A stretch of 64,000 nucleotides of DNA from CBDFMG01 sp965221205 [NCBI: bacterium] (GCA_965221205.1 OZ244870.1:3348001-3412000), one strand, 5' to 3'. Counted from the first letter of the stretch, positions 1 to 10,166 are shown. Notes: generated from the letters alone by a model not told the origin. Translations and numbers: made by a program.

Positions 1-639
1 GCTTCGTGTCCGCTCAGCGTCTTATTGCCGATTTTCACGGTGGGCATGTTGTCAGCGAAATCATCGAATTCTCCAAGATCAGTGACATCACACGAAGAGG
101 AATTGAACGTGCCTTGTCCAACGAAGTTATCACGCCTGGTAAGACGACCTACTATGATATCGCCCTGTAGTTAGAGGAGCACCGTGAAGCGATGGGTTTA
201 CACAGAACCTGGTTTCCAAGGGGGAGTATCAAGGCTTTTGAAGAGACCAAGAAAGTTCGCGAGATCATTCGAAGAGATCATTCGAAAAAACGTCCGTTCC
301 GGACGAACCGGCTAGGAACAATTAGATGAGCTCAAACAGCATATTCGAGATGCCGGCTACGTTTACACAGATGTAGAACGCCCCAGTGACGTCCCGGGTA
401 TTGCCGCGGGCAACATTGCCCACGATGTAGCGGCCGGGCTTGCCGAATGGTCCCCCGAACTGATCAAATACGAAGTCAGACCCAACGCCATCATTTCCTT
501 GGAATTCAGAGTTTTCACACCGGCGGACGAATGGAACGGAGAAAAAATCCCTGTCGCCATCGAAGAAAATGTGCAGGTCACGGAACACGGTCTTGAATGG
601 TTGTACCCACCGCAAGACCGGGTACTCCTGATCCGATAA
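1..639 (+). pseudogene. Secreted M24 (Xaa-Pro aminopeptidase-like) peptidase, 3' fragment, broken
   Basis: The window opens inside a broken copy of the M24 metallopeptidase found intact at 4047-5474. Shared blocks include ALSNEVITPG, IIRKNVRSGRTG and a C-terminal EHGLEWLYPPQDRVLLIR. Reading is interrupted by an in-frame TAG at 168-170, where the intact copy has Trp (VGWW), by an exact 13-bp tandem duplication at 261-286 that shifts frame, and by another TAG after the GRTG motif. The final frame ends at the TAA at 637-639. The 5' end lies outside the window. This is a clear pseudogene. Confidence 0.85.
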
Positions 640-672
640 CAGCCGCGATATAATTGAGTGTAAATAATATTA

Positions 673-1923
673 TTACTTCACATTGCCGGAGGATAGCGTT
701 TCATTTGTAAACTGCAGCTGTTCAATATTCTTGAGTGTGACGATCCCGTCCCGGCCGGAAATGTTATCATCAACTATGATTCCGTTCTCTGATCGCTTGA
801 TTTTGTATTGATCCGAAGATCCTGAAAACATGGCTGTATCATTTCCTTCTCTGCCATCTAAAATATTCTTTCCGCTGTTTCCACTCAATTGATTATTCCG
901 GTCGTTTCCGGTGAGATTTGAGTTTTTATCACCAGTTAATGTCGCATTAACAAGATACTGTGATTTGTGTGTGTATGGCATAGCGTCATCAAAAGCCATT
1001 GAGAATGTTCCTTCAAAGCGACTGTCGATACGGGCATTGATAGTAAGGTAAGGACTGAAGAATTTCTCCATGATTGCATAGCCCATGGGGTCCTTTTCAG
1101 CAATTTCTTTTCGCGATTTAGCTACGTACCCGCCAATTCCGGTTTCACGTGTTTTATTTGCACCCCACAAACCATAGTAACTGTCCACAATGGCAGCCAG
1201 GTATTCCTGAGTCAAACTGCCTTCCTCTGCCAATTCCGCTATCCATCTCGCCATTCTCTCACTTCCATGCCCCCACAGTTTATTAGTAAAATGGGCATTA
1301 TTGAGAGCAGCCCGAATCTCTTTCTGGTACTCCGGAGCAGCTCCTTTATCGTATCCCTCAATATCGATACCAATACCGGTGTCCTGGACCAAATGAATAA
1401 TCTCTTCAAAACTGGCATCGCGGTACTCGTCAGTATCAAGATACTCCGGTGTACCTACGGGAATTACCTCTTCATCATATAAAGGTTGACCACTCAATCC
1501 TCGAATATTGAGCCTGTATTTCCCGTCATACCCATTGCGCATAACCAATATGGCTCTATTATCCGTCATCTTGTTGGCAACCGCTGATTTGTCAGCGCCA
1601 TACTCCAAGCCGGAAACGCTCTTAAGATAAAACGCCAGGAGGTCGCGTGCAAAAATAAGCTGATTGTTTGAAATTTCGTTCTGCGCAAAGATATGGATCG
1701 GCTTGCCATTCGGGGCAACTACCTTGGAGTACTTACAATAAGCTTGTTTGTATGCTGACATTGACTCCGGAATTTCCGTAATGCCAAAATCTTTGCCATT
1801 GGCGATGTCCTCAGAGCAAACCGTAGAGAACCAATTGCTGTCTGTTTCATTTTTTGTTTGACTATATAATTGAGTGGCAACTACCACAATATACAAGATC
1901 AGAAGGAGTGAAAAACGTTTCAT
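673..1923 (-). CDS. Secreted protein with C-terminal RTX-like calcium-binding repeats
   Basis: A 416-residue protein with a classic signal peptide (residues 1-21, cleavage near YSQ). The C-terminal third (about residues 335-410) contains degenerate RTX nonapeptide repeats (GNDRNNQLSG, LDGREGNDT) followed by the GRDG...LKNIEQLQF segment typical of proteins ending in hemolysin-type Ca-binding units. The central region contains EEIIHLVQDTGI, which resembles a degenerate metallopeptidase helix but lacks a full HExxH, so no activity is assigned. The start is supported by GAGG about 9 nt upstream of ATG. It is intact between two broken peptidase genes. It is probably exported and extracellular; function unknown. 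Confidence 0.75.
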   Translation of the reverse strand: MKRFSLLLILYIVVVATQLYSQTKNETDSNWFSTVCSEDIANGKDFGITEIPESMSAYKQAYCKYSKVVAPNGKPIHIFAQNEISNNQLIFARDLLAFYLKSVSGLEYGADKSAVANKMTDNRAILVMRNGYDGKYRLNIRGLSGQPLYDEEVIPVGTPEYLDTDEYRDASFEEIIHLVQDTGIGIDIEGYDKGAAPEYQKEIRAALNNAHFTNKLWGHGSERMARWIAELAEEGSLTQEYLAAIVDSYYGLWGANKTRETGIGGYVAKSRKEIAEKDPMGYAIMEKFFSPYLTINARIDSRFEGTFSMAFDDAMPYTHKSQYLVNATLTGDKNSNLTGNDRNNQLSGNSGKNILDGREGNDTAMFSGSSDQYKIKRSENGIIVDDNISGRDGIVTLKNIEQLQFTNETLSSGNVK

Positions 1924-2021
1924 ACTATTACCTCATGCTTTAGGTAGATGTTATATTATCTGAATAGGAATTCTACTTTTGCTGAATTTCGTCAGTGTGC
2001 AACTCTTTTTTTATACAAAAA

Positions 2022-3356
2022 TCATCGGATGATATACCACTCCGTTTGTGTCCCGTCAAGAAAGATAAGACCGTTTTCCGTAAATGCAACTACTTCTTCT
2101 TCTCTCATTCTGATATCTTCATCCCATTCATGAATGTAGGTTGTATTACTGAGATCCATTGCATATACGGTATTATAATTGAGCGGGTGGTTACCGCTAA
2201 ATAACTCCTTCGGCCTTCCATTAAAATTGAATGAGGTCCCTGCTCCATAAGGAACGCGGGCAGAAAAGCTTCCTCCCCGACTGAACCGCAGAGATAGTAC
2301 GGGATCGGATGGGTGTGTATATTCTCGGCTGCAGACCGGCAGCTTCAGCTTTTTCTTCTGTCGATTTTGCAATTTCATCACCTCCTCTTCCGGTTTTGAA
2401 CTCCGCAGCAAAAATATCCTGCAATTTATTTGCGTTTTTTAGCGCTACTTTTAATCCTTTAGGCACGTCGTTCTCTCCCGGTCGTAGAACATATGCAAAT
2501 TCCTGAATATCTGTCACGAGTCCGAGATATTTTATGTCCGTATCACAATAGATAATATCTCCGCGGCGTATCACAATGTCAAGCCCGTTTGGAGATCTGC
2601 CACGTTTAAAGTGCTCCAGCGGACCGCTATAGAGCGGAATGTCTTTTTTGCTTCTTGAAACAGTGACGGTTGGATGGTCGTCAGTGTCGAGTCCCAGATC
2701 AATTATTGTATGCCGAATCCACCTGTTGACATCGTTATTGGTGGTTAGTTACATCGGGAATGATCACTTGATTCGAGTATGCTCGGGCAATAATATCGTG
2801 AGCTACCCCCACAACATGCCGGTATGCACTGATTTCCCTTGGCGATTTTGCTTCAAGCCAGCCCATGCTGAACGGACGTGACGAAACAAAGCGGGGCTTA
2901 TATGTTTCGTCAAGGAGCTCTTCAAATATGCTTTTTTCGCCTTCATTGATGCCGATTGTTCGCGGTCGAGCATCTTCAATGATCTGTGTTAATTCTTCGG
3001 CATTTCGAGCCTCTTTGTATTTGGCAATACTCTTCTCACGGTTATAAAGATATACTACGAACCGGGGCCGGCTTAAAGACATACCCTCTTCATTTGTTGG
3101 CAGCAACGATGCGTATACAAAGTCCTGGTTCCCTGTTACCAGCCACATATCGATATTTTCCCGTTTCATTACATTGGGCAAAACGTTTTTTCTTTCCAAT
3201 TCCATCAGCTGTCCATCAAGCGTACCTGTTCGCGCATTGTCTCAACATTTATTATGTCATCAGATGAAACTATACTGTGTCCTGTGCGAATGACCTATCC
3301 ACAGAATAATTTGACACAAAACGGCAGAGCGCAAGAATAATTAACGATGTTTTCAC
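2022..3356 (-). pseudogene. Secreted M24 peptidase paralogue, multiply frameshifted
   Basis: This is a third copy of the M24 family present at 1-639 and 4047-5474, on the opposite strand. A GTG start at 3356 behind GGAGAGA gives a signal peptide ending SFAQ. The reading frame then breaks just after the signal peptide, again near 3210 (TGA), near 2740 and near 2350. Recognisable blocks are RENIDMWLVTGNQ (N-terminal creatinase-like domain), GDIIYCDTDIKYLGLVTDIQ (metal-binding Asp pair region), FSRGGSFS (metal His region lost or altered) and the terminal EEEVVAFTENGLIFLDG. At least four frame changes make it non-functional. Confidence 0.85.
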
Positions 3357-4046
3357 GACGTAGTCTCTCCTTTTTTGTAACCAATTAACATTACTTCGAA
3401 ATCCGATAGATGAAAAATATATCTGCTATGTTTTAAATCAAAAAATTTAATAATTCTAACAAAACAAAATCGCAATATTTATATAAGAGGGTTTAAGTAC
3501 AATATTAACGAAAACAATACAGTACAGCATCCGTATTTATCAGACACTATGAGTTAAAATTTAAGAGAAACTTTTAATTATTCCAAGTATTTTCATCACC
3601 TCTCTTTTCAGGTTTTAATCCTTTCGTTTTAGCATTGTTTATTCCCTTATTTGGTTCCTCAGTAATATTCTCAGTCGTCAAAATATATGGTTATTTATGA
3701 TTACAGAACAAAAATCGAGCAAACTAATGGAACTCTATGTGAAATTTTGGTTGGTTAACTCTTAGTTCTTCTATTAACATTTACTTACCGTTGTTTACTT
3801 CTCAAGAATTCTGAATCAGAATCCGTGTTTCTCTAGTTCGAATCCGTTGATTGCCACCTTGACTAAAATTTTAACTATTAGTGGATAGAGGGGTTTTTAT
3901 CGCTTACTCCACATCCGTTTATTTTACAACTTCTATGCGCGGATGAATGTGTTTCGAGCTTGACACTATTCCATATTAAATGTACCTTTCAGCAGGGGAG
4001 AATCATAAATTTTATACACCAAAAATTCAAGAGAGGAGTAGTTACG
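3357..4046. other. Non-coding AT-rich intergenic stretch
   Basis: No convincing ORF on either strand. Very AT-rich. It lies between the divergent broken M24 gene and the intact one, so promoters for one or both are expected here. A TTGACA hexamer occurs at 3960-3965 but no good -10 follows at standard spacing, so no promoter is called. Confidence 0.5.
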
Positions 4047-5474
4047 ATGTTACGAGTACTTATCTTTTTCATTTCGGTTATGTTTTTCATATCCGATACC
4101 TATGCACAGCCGGGTGTACATAATGCAAAGACCGGTGCAGAGGTCATGCGTCTAATACGGAACGAGAAGCTTGATCTCATTTTACCGGGTGCAATGCGCG
4201 ATAACAACGTGGACATGTGGATACATGTTACGCGTGCCGGTGACCCTGATCCGCTGGCTCAGCACTTCGGATCGACATCCGGTTATTTGATTTTCACCGA
4301 TCTGGGAGACAGGATCGAACGGGCTGTATTCGGTAGTGGCGGAGCAGTTGGAAACATTGACGTACACGGCTCCCGCCAACTCTCAATGGCAATTGAAGGA
4401 TATAATTACAACACGCAGGATTTTTCCATTTATAATGAGATAACCGAGTATGTTGAGAGGCGTGATCCCAAAAGGATCGCAGTTAATACATCCGACTGGC
4501 TCGCAATTGCCGATGGCATTTCATATTCCCAATATGTGAAGCTGGAGAAAATTCTCGGACAGAAATATGCCTCACGCATTGTATCTGCCGAGAACGTGAT
4601 CACATCGTTTAGGGCACGTCGGATTCTCAGAGAAGTAACCGGCCTCACTAATGCGTTAGAAATACACCGCCAGATCCTCGAGCGCTCATTGTCGAATGAA
4701 GTTATCACACCGGGAGTAACGACATTGGAGGATGTCGGCTGGTGGGTCAAGGAGCAATTTCATATGCGCGACCTGACCAATGGATACAGCATGGGCGCCG
4801 GTATCCCCCGGGTTCTCTATTCGGAAGTATCGGAACCTATCGACCCGCCGGATGTGCGGTGGTGGATTCATCATCCCGATTATGTTCTGCAGCGCGGTGA
4901 TTTTATGACGTTTGATAACGGCGTACGGTATCTCGATTACTTTTCGACAGATTATAAGAGGAATGCCTATATTGTGCGGGATGGTGAAACAACTGTTCCC
5001 GAAAGCATCCAATATGCTTATGACACAGCGATTGCAGCACAGGCGATCATCCGAAGGAATGTCAAAGCCGGCAGAACCGCCGGAGAAACACTGAAAGCAA
5101 TCGTTGCCGATGTCGAGCGTGAAGGCTATATTTACACACCATTTATCGACATAGGCACAGAAGACTACACAATGATTCAGCGAGAGCTTGCCAACACCGA
5201 TAAGCCGGGAATCTCCATCGATCTGCACAGCCAGGGTAATAACGGCGGAAGTCTCGTAACGGTCGGGCCTTCGATGTCCTACTTCCGGTCAGACCGCGAT
5301 CATCTGATGATCGACGAGAATCATTTCTTCTCATTTGAATACATGGTACATGTGAACCTTCCTCAGCGACCGGGTTTTCCGATTTCCCTGAATATCGAAG
5401 GCAATCACATTGTCAGCAGCCGAGGTGTTGAGTTTCTCCATCCACCGAACGAAAAAATCCTGCTGATCCACTAA
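4047..5474 (+). CDS. Secreted M24 family metallopeptidase (Xaa-Pro aminopeptidase-like)
   Basis: A 475-residue exported peptidase-fold protein. The ATG at 4047 is chosen because GAGAGGAG lies just upstream and it starts a signal peptide (MLRVLIFFISVMFF...TYAQ). An in-frame ATG further upstream would bury this signal. The N-terminal half is creatinase-like. The C-terminal half is the pita-bread domain with the expected ligands: Asp in TFDNG, Asp in FSTDYKR, His in IDLHSQG, Glu in FSFEYMV and Glu in NIEGNHIV. It probably cleaves X-Pro or related bonds of peptides in the periplasm or outside. It is the only intact member of a local trio and is followed by a terminator at 5532-5565. Confidence 0.88.
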   Translation: MLRVLIFFISVMFFISDTYAQPGVHNAKTGAEVMRLIRNEKLDLILPGAMRDNNVDMWIHVTRAGDPDPLAQHFGSTSGYLIFTDLGDRIERAVFGSGGAVGNIDVHGSRQLSMAIEGYNYNTQDFSIYNEITEYVERRDPKRIAVNTSDWLAIADGISYSQYVKLEKILGQKYASRIVSAENVITSFRARRILREVTGLTNALEIHRQILERSLSNEVITPGVTTLEDVGWWVKEQFHMRDLTNGYSMGAGIPRVLYSEVSEPIDPPDVRWWIHHPDYVLQRGDFMTFDNGVRYLDYFSTDYKRNAYIVRDGETTVPESIQYAYDTAIAAQAIIRRNVKAGRTAGETLKAIVADVEREGYIYTPFIDIGTEDYTMIQRELANTDKPGISIDLHSQGNNGGSLVTVGPSMSYFRSDRDHLMIDENHFFSFEYMVHVNLPQRPGFPISLNIEGNHIVSSRGVEFLHPPNEKILLIH

Positions 5475-5531
5475 ACTTGTTTTTATCAGCATTGATCATC
5501 AAAACAGTCAATTCTGTATATTACCACATTT

Positions 5532-5565
5532 AAAAAAGTCCCCGATGCAATCTGGAGACTTTTTT
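5532..5565 (+). terminator. Intrinsic terminator after M24 peptidase gene
   Basis: AAAAAAGTC (5532-5540) pairs with GACTTTTTT (5557-5565), extended by two C-G pairs across one mismatch, with a short loop and a T-run. It lies about 57 nt past the stop codon. Confidence 0.75.
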
Positions 5566-5642
5566 GCTTTTCTATTAGATAAATAAACGCTTTTATCTCG
5601 ATATATTATATCTCCTGCCTGCTGGATTCTCCTAAAAAACAT

Positions 5643-6124
5643 TACGCTGTTTACCAAAAGCGGCAGTCACATCGTAGTAAACAGCTTCCCGTGACGTTTC
5701 ACCATGCCGAAAATCTTTATTGTATCGGCACTCCCGCGACCGCTGGTTCCCGTACGTTTCCCACCAAAGCAGCGTGCATCACATTCTATCTTGCCGGAAA
5801 GTCTTCTCACTTCCTGACACAAAAAATTATAAATCTCCTGTCGATAAAGCATCTATGTGCCTCGCACCGTTGTGAAGCAAAATCCAAGACCCCTGGCAGC
5901 TTTATTGGCAGGTATCTCCAAAGAAACATAATGCAGTAGAGCAAGATCGTCCTTGAACCGCTTCGGGCTCTCTTTACAAGAAACATCCATTACCTGTAAA
6001 ATGATTATCACGCAAACGGTACAGACGATCTCCAGAACAAAAAGGACATGATGTACCAGCAATCAAACTAGTGACTTTTTCTTCAATTCCAAGTATACTG
6101 TAACACGTGACCCGAAAATAACCT
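5643..6124 (-). mobile_element. Degenerate IS1595-family (ISXO2-like) transposase, copy A
   Basis: Closely similar to the copy at 53268-54049. On the minus strand, fragments of a zinc-ribbon N-terminus (broken near 5985), then KESPKRFKDDLALLHYVSLE, then an in-frame TAG, then RRLSGKIECDARCFGGKRTG, which carries the ECD...FGGKR part of the DDE-type catalytic domain. Relative to copy B about 83 bp are missing (between 5657 and 5658), and homology stops at about 5643, so the C-terminus and left end are gone. The right end (to about 6124) carries the same terminal sequence as copy B (GGTTATTTTCGG read outward-in). It cannot encode active transposase. Confidence 0.8.
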
Positions 6125-6265
6125 AAATACCTATATTTATGTTATTTTTTGAGTTATTAATCCGGCTACTACTGAAATACCTTGACTTTTTCTCGATTCA
6201 GAGTTACTTTTTAAAATTATTATTAATAGAATCATATAACATTCTTCTTAGAAGAGTTCCTCCCG

Positions 6266-6682
6266 ATGAATAAGTTTCTTTCTTCAATCATATTTAGTAT
6301 TGTGATTTTATTGACGTTTTCGTCATTTCGTTTTGCCGACGAAATTTTTGAAAATTTCAGAATCGGTTTTGTTCCCATTGAAGACAAAATAATGCTGAGA
6401 TGGAAAAGCATTGATGAAGCTACCGTTGACCACTATCAATTAGTGAGAAGCATAGATAATATGACGTTTAGCCAGTTGGTAACGTTACAGCCGCAGGGAA
6501 ACAATTTTGAATATGAGTTTATCGATGACAACATTTTTAAAACATCTGCGCGAACATTTTATTATAAACTGCACATACAGCTAGATGACGAATCGTTTCA
6601 GGAGTCAAATATTGTCTCTCTTGCACCCCGAATTTCAAGCACACGGCAAACTTTGGGAAGTATAAAGGCAATTTTCCAATAA
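6266..6682 (+). CDS. Secreted FN3-like beta-sandwich protein
   Basis: A 138-residue protein with a signal peptide (residues 1-25, ending near FRFADE). The mature part reads like a fibronectin type III-type module: KIMLRWKSIDEATVDHYQL, then RSIDNMTFSQL, then FYYKLHIQLDDESFQESNIV. This pattern (a strand holding Trp, an opposite-strand YYKL, and S-N-I-V at the end) is typical of small FN3-like modules preceding sorting tails in secreted FCB-group proteins. No enzyme motif and no C-terminal sorting domain are visible. It stands alone. Probably exported; role unknown. Confidence 0.65.
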   Translation: MNKFLSSIIFSIVILLTFSSFRFADEIFENFRIGFVPIEDKIMLRWKSIDEATVDHYQLVRSIDNMTFSQLVTLQPQGNNFEYEFIDDNIFKTSARTFYYKLHIQLDDESFQESNIVSLAPRISSTRQTLGSIKAIFQ

Positions 6683-6779
6683 AACTTCCGCCCTCTCCTC
6701 TCTGTATCATCAAAAGTCTCAATAGCTGGAATGGGGGAGTTCCCTATGTAAAAATACGACTGCGATTAAGGTATAATTT

Positions 6780-7535
6780 ATGACTCGATTTACTATTGTA
6801 GCACACCGTGGAGCTTCAGGCATAACTCCGGAAAATACACTTACTTCTTTCCGTAAAGCCCTTGATTTTGGTGTGGATGCAATTGAAATTGATGTGCGTC
6901 AGACAGTAGATGGTAAGCTTATTGTACTACACGATGATGATACAGGAAGGACTACGTCGCAACCCGGTTCTGTTTCATCCATGTCCTATGCAGAAATACA
7001 AAAATTGGATGCCGGATCGTGGTTCGATTCATCATTTAAAGATGAGCGTATTCCCCTCTTCTCCGATGTGATAGATATTGTAAAAGGAAAAGCGGATCTT
7101 ATTATTGAAGTGAAGGACGGCTCTCAGATTTATCCTAACATTGAGCAGAATATCGTTTCCCTCATTCGGTCGCAGAATATCAGTAATGACGTTGTTGTAT
7201 CATCATCACGAATAACTATCCTCAACAGCTTTAAGTCTATTGCCACCGAATTGCGGCTTGCAAAGATACTTACTCCCCGTGAATACTGGCGGTCGCTGTT
7301 TCAGCCGGGATCATATATCGTAAAGCAGAGCCTCGTAAAACACATCAAAGAACTTCATCCCCACTGGTCATTTGTCGATTCACAATTCATTGAGTGGGCC
7401 GATTCGATGAAATTAACTGTTCTGCCTTGGACAGTGAATAAAGAGCGGAAAATCCGGGCGATGCTCGACCGTGGTGTCGCAGGAGTCATTACCGACTTTC
7501 CCGATCGCGCACACAAGATCAGAAGTGCAGAGTGA
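6780..7535 (+). CDS. Glycerophosphodiester phosphodiesterase (GDPD)
   Basis: A 251-residue protein without signal peptide, so cytoplasmic. It has the hallmark HRGASGITPENT near the N-terminus (catalytic His), IEIDVRQTVDGKLIVLHDDD (metal Glu-Asp pair and second catalytic His), LIIEVKDG (metal-binding Glu) and a C-terminal WTVNKERKIRAMLDRGVAGVITDFPD typical of the TIM-barrel GDPD family. It hydrolyses glycerophosphodiesters from phospholipid turnover to glycerol-3-phosphate and an alcohol. Start at 6780 with AAGG about 8 nt upstream. Intact, with full family length for the short bacterial type. Confidence 0.93.
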   Translation: MTRFTIVAHRGASGITPENTLTSFRKALDFGVDAIEIDVRQTVDGKLIVLHDDDTGRTTSQPGSVSSMSYAEIQKLDAGSWFDSSFKDERIPLFSDVIDIVKGKADLIIEVKDGSQIYPNIEQNIVSLIRSQNISNDVVVSSSRITILNSFKSIATELRLAKILTPREYWRSLFQPGSYIVKQSLVKHIKELHPHWSFVDSQFIEWADSMKLTVLPWTVNKERKIRAMLDRGVAGVITDFPDRAHKIRSAE

Positions 7536-7721
7536 AAATATTTGCGGAAATCGACAGCTTGTAAGTTCCGGAATCTGTTATACTCTTTATACCAATAGCG
7601 GGTACTTTTAATTTTAATTTACTGCCTATTTGAAAAGAAAGTAATGAATCTTCAGATTTCTGATCGCAATGTTTACATTAGTCTAAAAAATGAGATTCAT
7701 AGTGCGGCCAGTCAGATTCTC

Positions 7722-8851
7722 TCATTGACGAAGAACATCATTGCGTTCCAAGCCTGTTTCTCCATCTACAGCAAGTTTGAATGTTCTAGCATACAAGTTG
7801 AAATCTTCATCAGTATCTACAGCAATTCTACACAGCCAGTACGGAATCCCATAACACATACAGTTGATTTTTATCGTTTTTTATCGAAACCAATTATTAG
7901 CGTTCCTGTTCCGTCCTACCCCTGAAGACTGCTCTTATCATCAAAGAACTGGACTAAATATGCTCCACCAATAACCTGATTTTCATCTGCCAGTCGTACC
8001 GCAATTTGCTTTATTTCCTTCTCTGAATAAGCGCCAAGCTGAATGACGGCTCGAATTTGTGATCTTGCTCTTCCTACTCTGGATGTGGAGGAGAACTTAT
8101 GAGGCGGTAAGACTACTGTATAATCTTTAATTTCATTAATTCGAGAATTCGAGGGAATTGTTGGTAATGGAGTCGCCGGATCCGGATATGGTTCTTCAAT
8201 TTCCGGTTCCTTAATATCAGTATTTTCTATTTTCTCTTGCCTTTTTGCGACAAGTTCTTCCTCTTCAATTTGTTGTGAATATTTATCAGTATAGAATGTT
8301 AGTTTTTCCCTATATTCATTATTACTTGGATTCAAAAGCGATAATTCCTTGTAAATATTCAGATTATTACGGTACTCGGATGCCGGAATTTTTTGCACTT
8401 CAGCGACTAATTCGTTTTCTCTCTTTTCGTTCTCTGTTTGAGTAATTAAATTGTAAATTTCTTTCAAATCAGGATCATTCGTTACTAAATATTTCTCGGA
8501 ACTATCGCAGGCAACGTCAAAATTCCCCTCATCGATATTTTTCCTAATTTCATTTATAACAGAAGTTTTGTTTAGTGAAAAATATTCAATGTTTTCTTTC
8601 TTCTCTTCTCTTTCTAAAGAAATACCAAGTATTATAAACAACAAGAAAATAGGGATTATTCTTCGCTTAAAAGAGAGAGCAATTCCTGTCTTAGTTATAA
8701 AATTTACTGCACTTGGTATAATAAGCATTGAAATCATTAATGCAACAACACCTCTAAAAGCACTCTCAGTAAAAAGAGAAGCAATTCCCGCGATAAATAA
8801 AAATATTCCAACTATCCAGCTGATAAATGTTTTTAGAAATTTCATATTCAC
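7722..8851 (-). pseudogene. Membrane-anchored protein with decayed C-terminus
   Basis: The open part (7916-8851, 311 aa) begins with two or three hydrophobic segments (about residues 5-65), followed by a charged, probably helical region and a C-terminal module IRAVIQLGAYSEKEIKQIAVRLADENQVIGGAYLVQFF. It ends abruptly at TAG. Just beyond, on the same strand but shifted frames, coding-like sequence continues: WLCRIAVDTDEDFNLYARTF and ETGLERNDVLRQ, ending at TGA 7722. I infer that the original reading frame ran to 7722 and that the tail is broken by indels near 7860-7915. Start is GTG 8851 or ATG 8845. Family not recognised. Confidence 0.55.
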
Positions 8852-9151
8852 TTTTATCCTTTCCTACGAAGTAATTAATATTTGATCTCCAGAAAATATA
8901 CCGCGATACCATCTATCGCTGGAGAAAGGAATAGTGAATTCTGCAAATCCTACTTTTCCGGAAAACTGGATTCCCCGGACTCCCGCAAAACGGTCAGGCC
9001 GGCGTGGGCGGACCGGATCTCCAGTCCCAACAAAACGTAATGGACCGAAGCTTACGTTTTGTTATACCGGTGAAACTCTAGCTGAGATGGGCATGATAAT
9101 GTTATTTAAATGATTTAGTTAGATATAACTATAATCGAGATCTGCTAGTTT
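8852..9151. other. Intergenic stretch with GC-rich palindromic unit
   Basis: No ORF. It holds the inverted repeats listed at 8966-9063. Base composition of about 8940-9030 is clearly more GC-rich than its surroundings. Confidence 0.5.
8966..9063. repeat. Nested inverted-repeat (REP-like) unit
   Basis: Two palindromes in series. An imperfect one has CTGGATTCCCCGG (8966-8978) facing CCGGATCTCCAG (9013-9024). A perfect one has 12-bp arms, AACAAAACGTAA (9029-9040) and TTACGTTTTGTT (9052-9063), with an 11-nt loop. The GC-rich first half differs from local composition. It could be an extragenic palindromic element, a bidirectional terminator or an insertion remnant. Confidence 0.55.
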
Positions 9152-9714
9152 GTCAAGCGCAATACAGCAAAACAGACTCTTTGAAAATCTCTGCAGAAAA
9201 TATCTGAATTACCGTATTTTCATCTTTCCATGCGTTTTCCGGCAAACCTGCTTTCAGGCAGGTATAATTCAAAAATGACTCCCCTGTTCCACTCGTTCTC
9301 AGTTGCTACCTGAGGCAGCAGTAACCCTTGATGAGGCGGCTGCTGAATGAAGAGTCCGTGTGTTCCGATTACAATTTCAGAAATATCTGAAATTGTTCTA
9401 AGCGGCGTTAACACCGATATTTCAATATCTATATCATTTAACTCATCCGCAGACACCGGAGTAAACCGGTAATCACGTGAAGCAGCACTTTTCGTCATCT
9501 CAGAAATTGTTTCATATAAAGGACGATCGGATATGATAAGACCAATACATCCGCGCAGATCACCTTTATTACGCAGCGTTACAAATGTACCACTCTGCAT
9601 TGAAAGTGCTTCCGAGGTGATCGAAATATCAGTGACATCCTGAATTCCAAGAAGCTCCGACAGAGCGTTACGGGCAATGTGAAATATTGCCTTTTTATCG
9701 TCAAGGGAAAACAC
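9152..9714 (-). pseudogene. AMMECR1 domain protein with single frameshift
   Basis: The N-terminal frame shows the AMMECR1 signature: GTFVTLRNKGDLRGCIG (LRGCIG hallmark), AASRDYRF and GLLLPQVATE. The family pattern W-x-RE-x-FL..TC appears only after dropping one G from the GGGG run at 9281-9284: it then reads EWNRESFLNYTCLKAGLPENAWK...IFSAEIF and stops at TGA 9152-9154, giving a normal-length protein. As written, the frame ends at 9220 with a nonsense tail. A single-base insertion in a homopolymer can be a real mutation or a sequence error. The cytosolic family is linked to radical-SAM and MEMO proteins in other genomes; biochemical role not settled. Confidence 0.85.
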
Positions 9715-9768
9715 GAATCAGACCATTCATTAGATGTGTTTTACGTTGAGAAGAATATTTTGCCGATA

Positions 9769-10166
9769 TTAACCGTCTGAACTATCTTCATCTTCAGATT
9801 CTCCAATAAGCACTTCAATCTCTTCTATCATCCGGTTGATTTTAATCGGTTTTGCCATAAATATTCTAACCCCAAGCTAATAGAGCTCTTTAACCCTGAT
9901 TTCACTGAGACTGTCGGACATCATAATGACAGGAATTTCACTCGAATTTAATTGAACGATTTTGAGAAACTCGAATCCATTCAATACCGGCATTTGATAA
10001 TCGGTAATAATCAATTCAATTTCATCTCTGTATTCATCATCAACTTTAACACTTGTTCAGGATGCTCGGAAAGAAGACAATTATATCTTTTCTCAAGTTT
10101 TTTGAGCAAGAGAATTCGGATTGGCTTCGTGTTATCCAAAATGAGTATAGTTTTTCTTTTTTTCAT
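9769..10166 (-). pseudogene. Response regulator receiver domain, broken (CheY-like)
   Basis: The minus strand reads KRKTILILDNTKPIRILLLKK at the start (acidic pocket partly replaced: LDNTK where DDxxx is usual), then after a frameshift near 10035 DEIELIITDYQMPVLNGFEFL (phospho-acceptor Asp in ITDYQMP) and PVIMMSDS (conserved Ser/Thr region). An in-frame TAG follows (KELY-stop-LGVRIFMAKPI, with the conserved Lys-Pro), and the frame ends EDEDSSDG. About 130 residues, a stand-alone receiver domain without output domain. Two lesions make it inactive. It is divergent from the acidic FliM-like gene at 10409. Confidence 0.8.

Noticed and set aside
3960-4046. Longer N-terminus for the intact M24 peptidase
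   Set aside because: It would place 29 residues before a clear signal peptide; ATG 4047 has the Shine-Dalgarno site.
7644-7925. 93-codon plus-strand ORF
   Set aside because: It lies antisense to the decayed C-terminal tail of the 7722-8851 gene, which explains its open frame.
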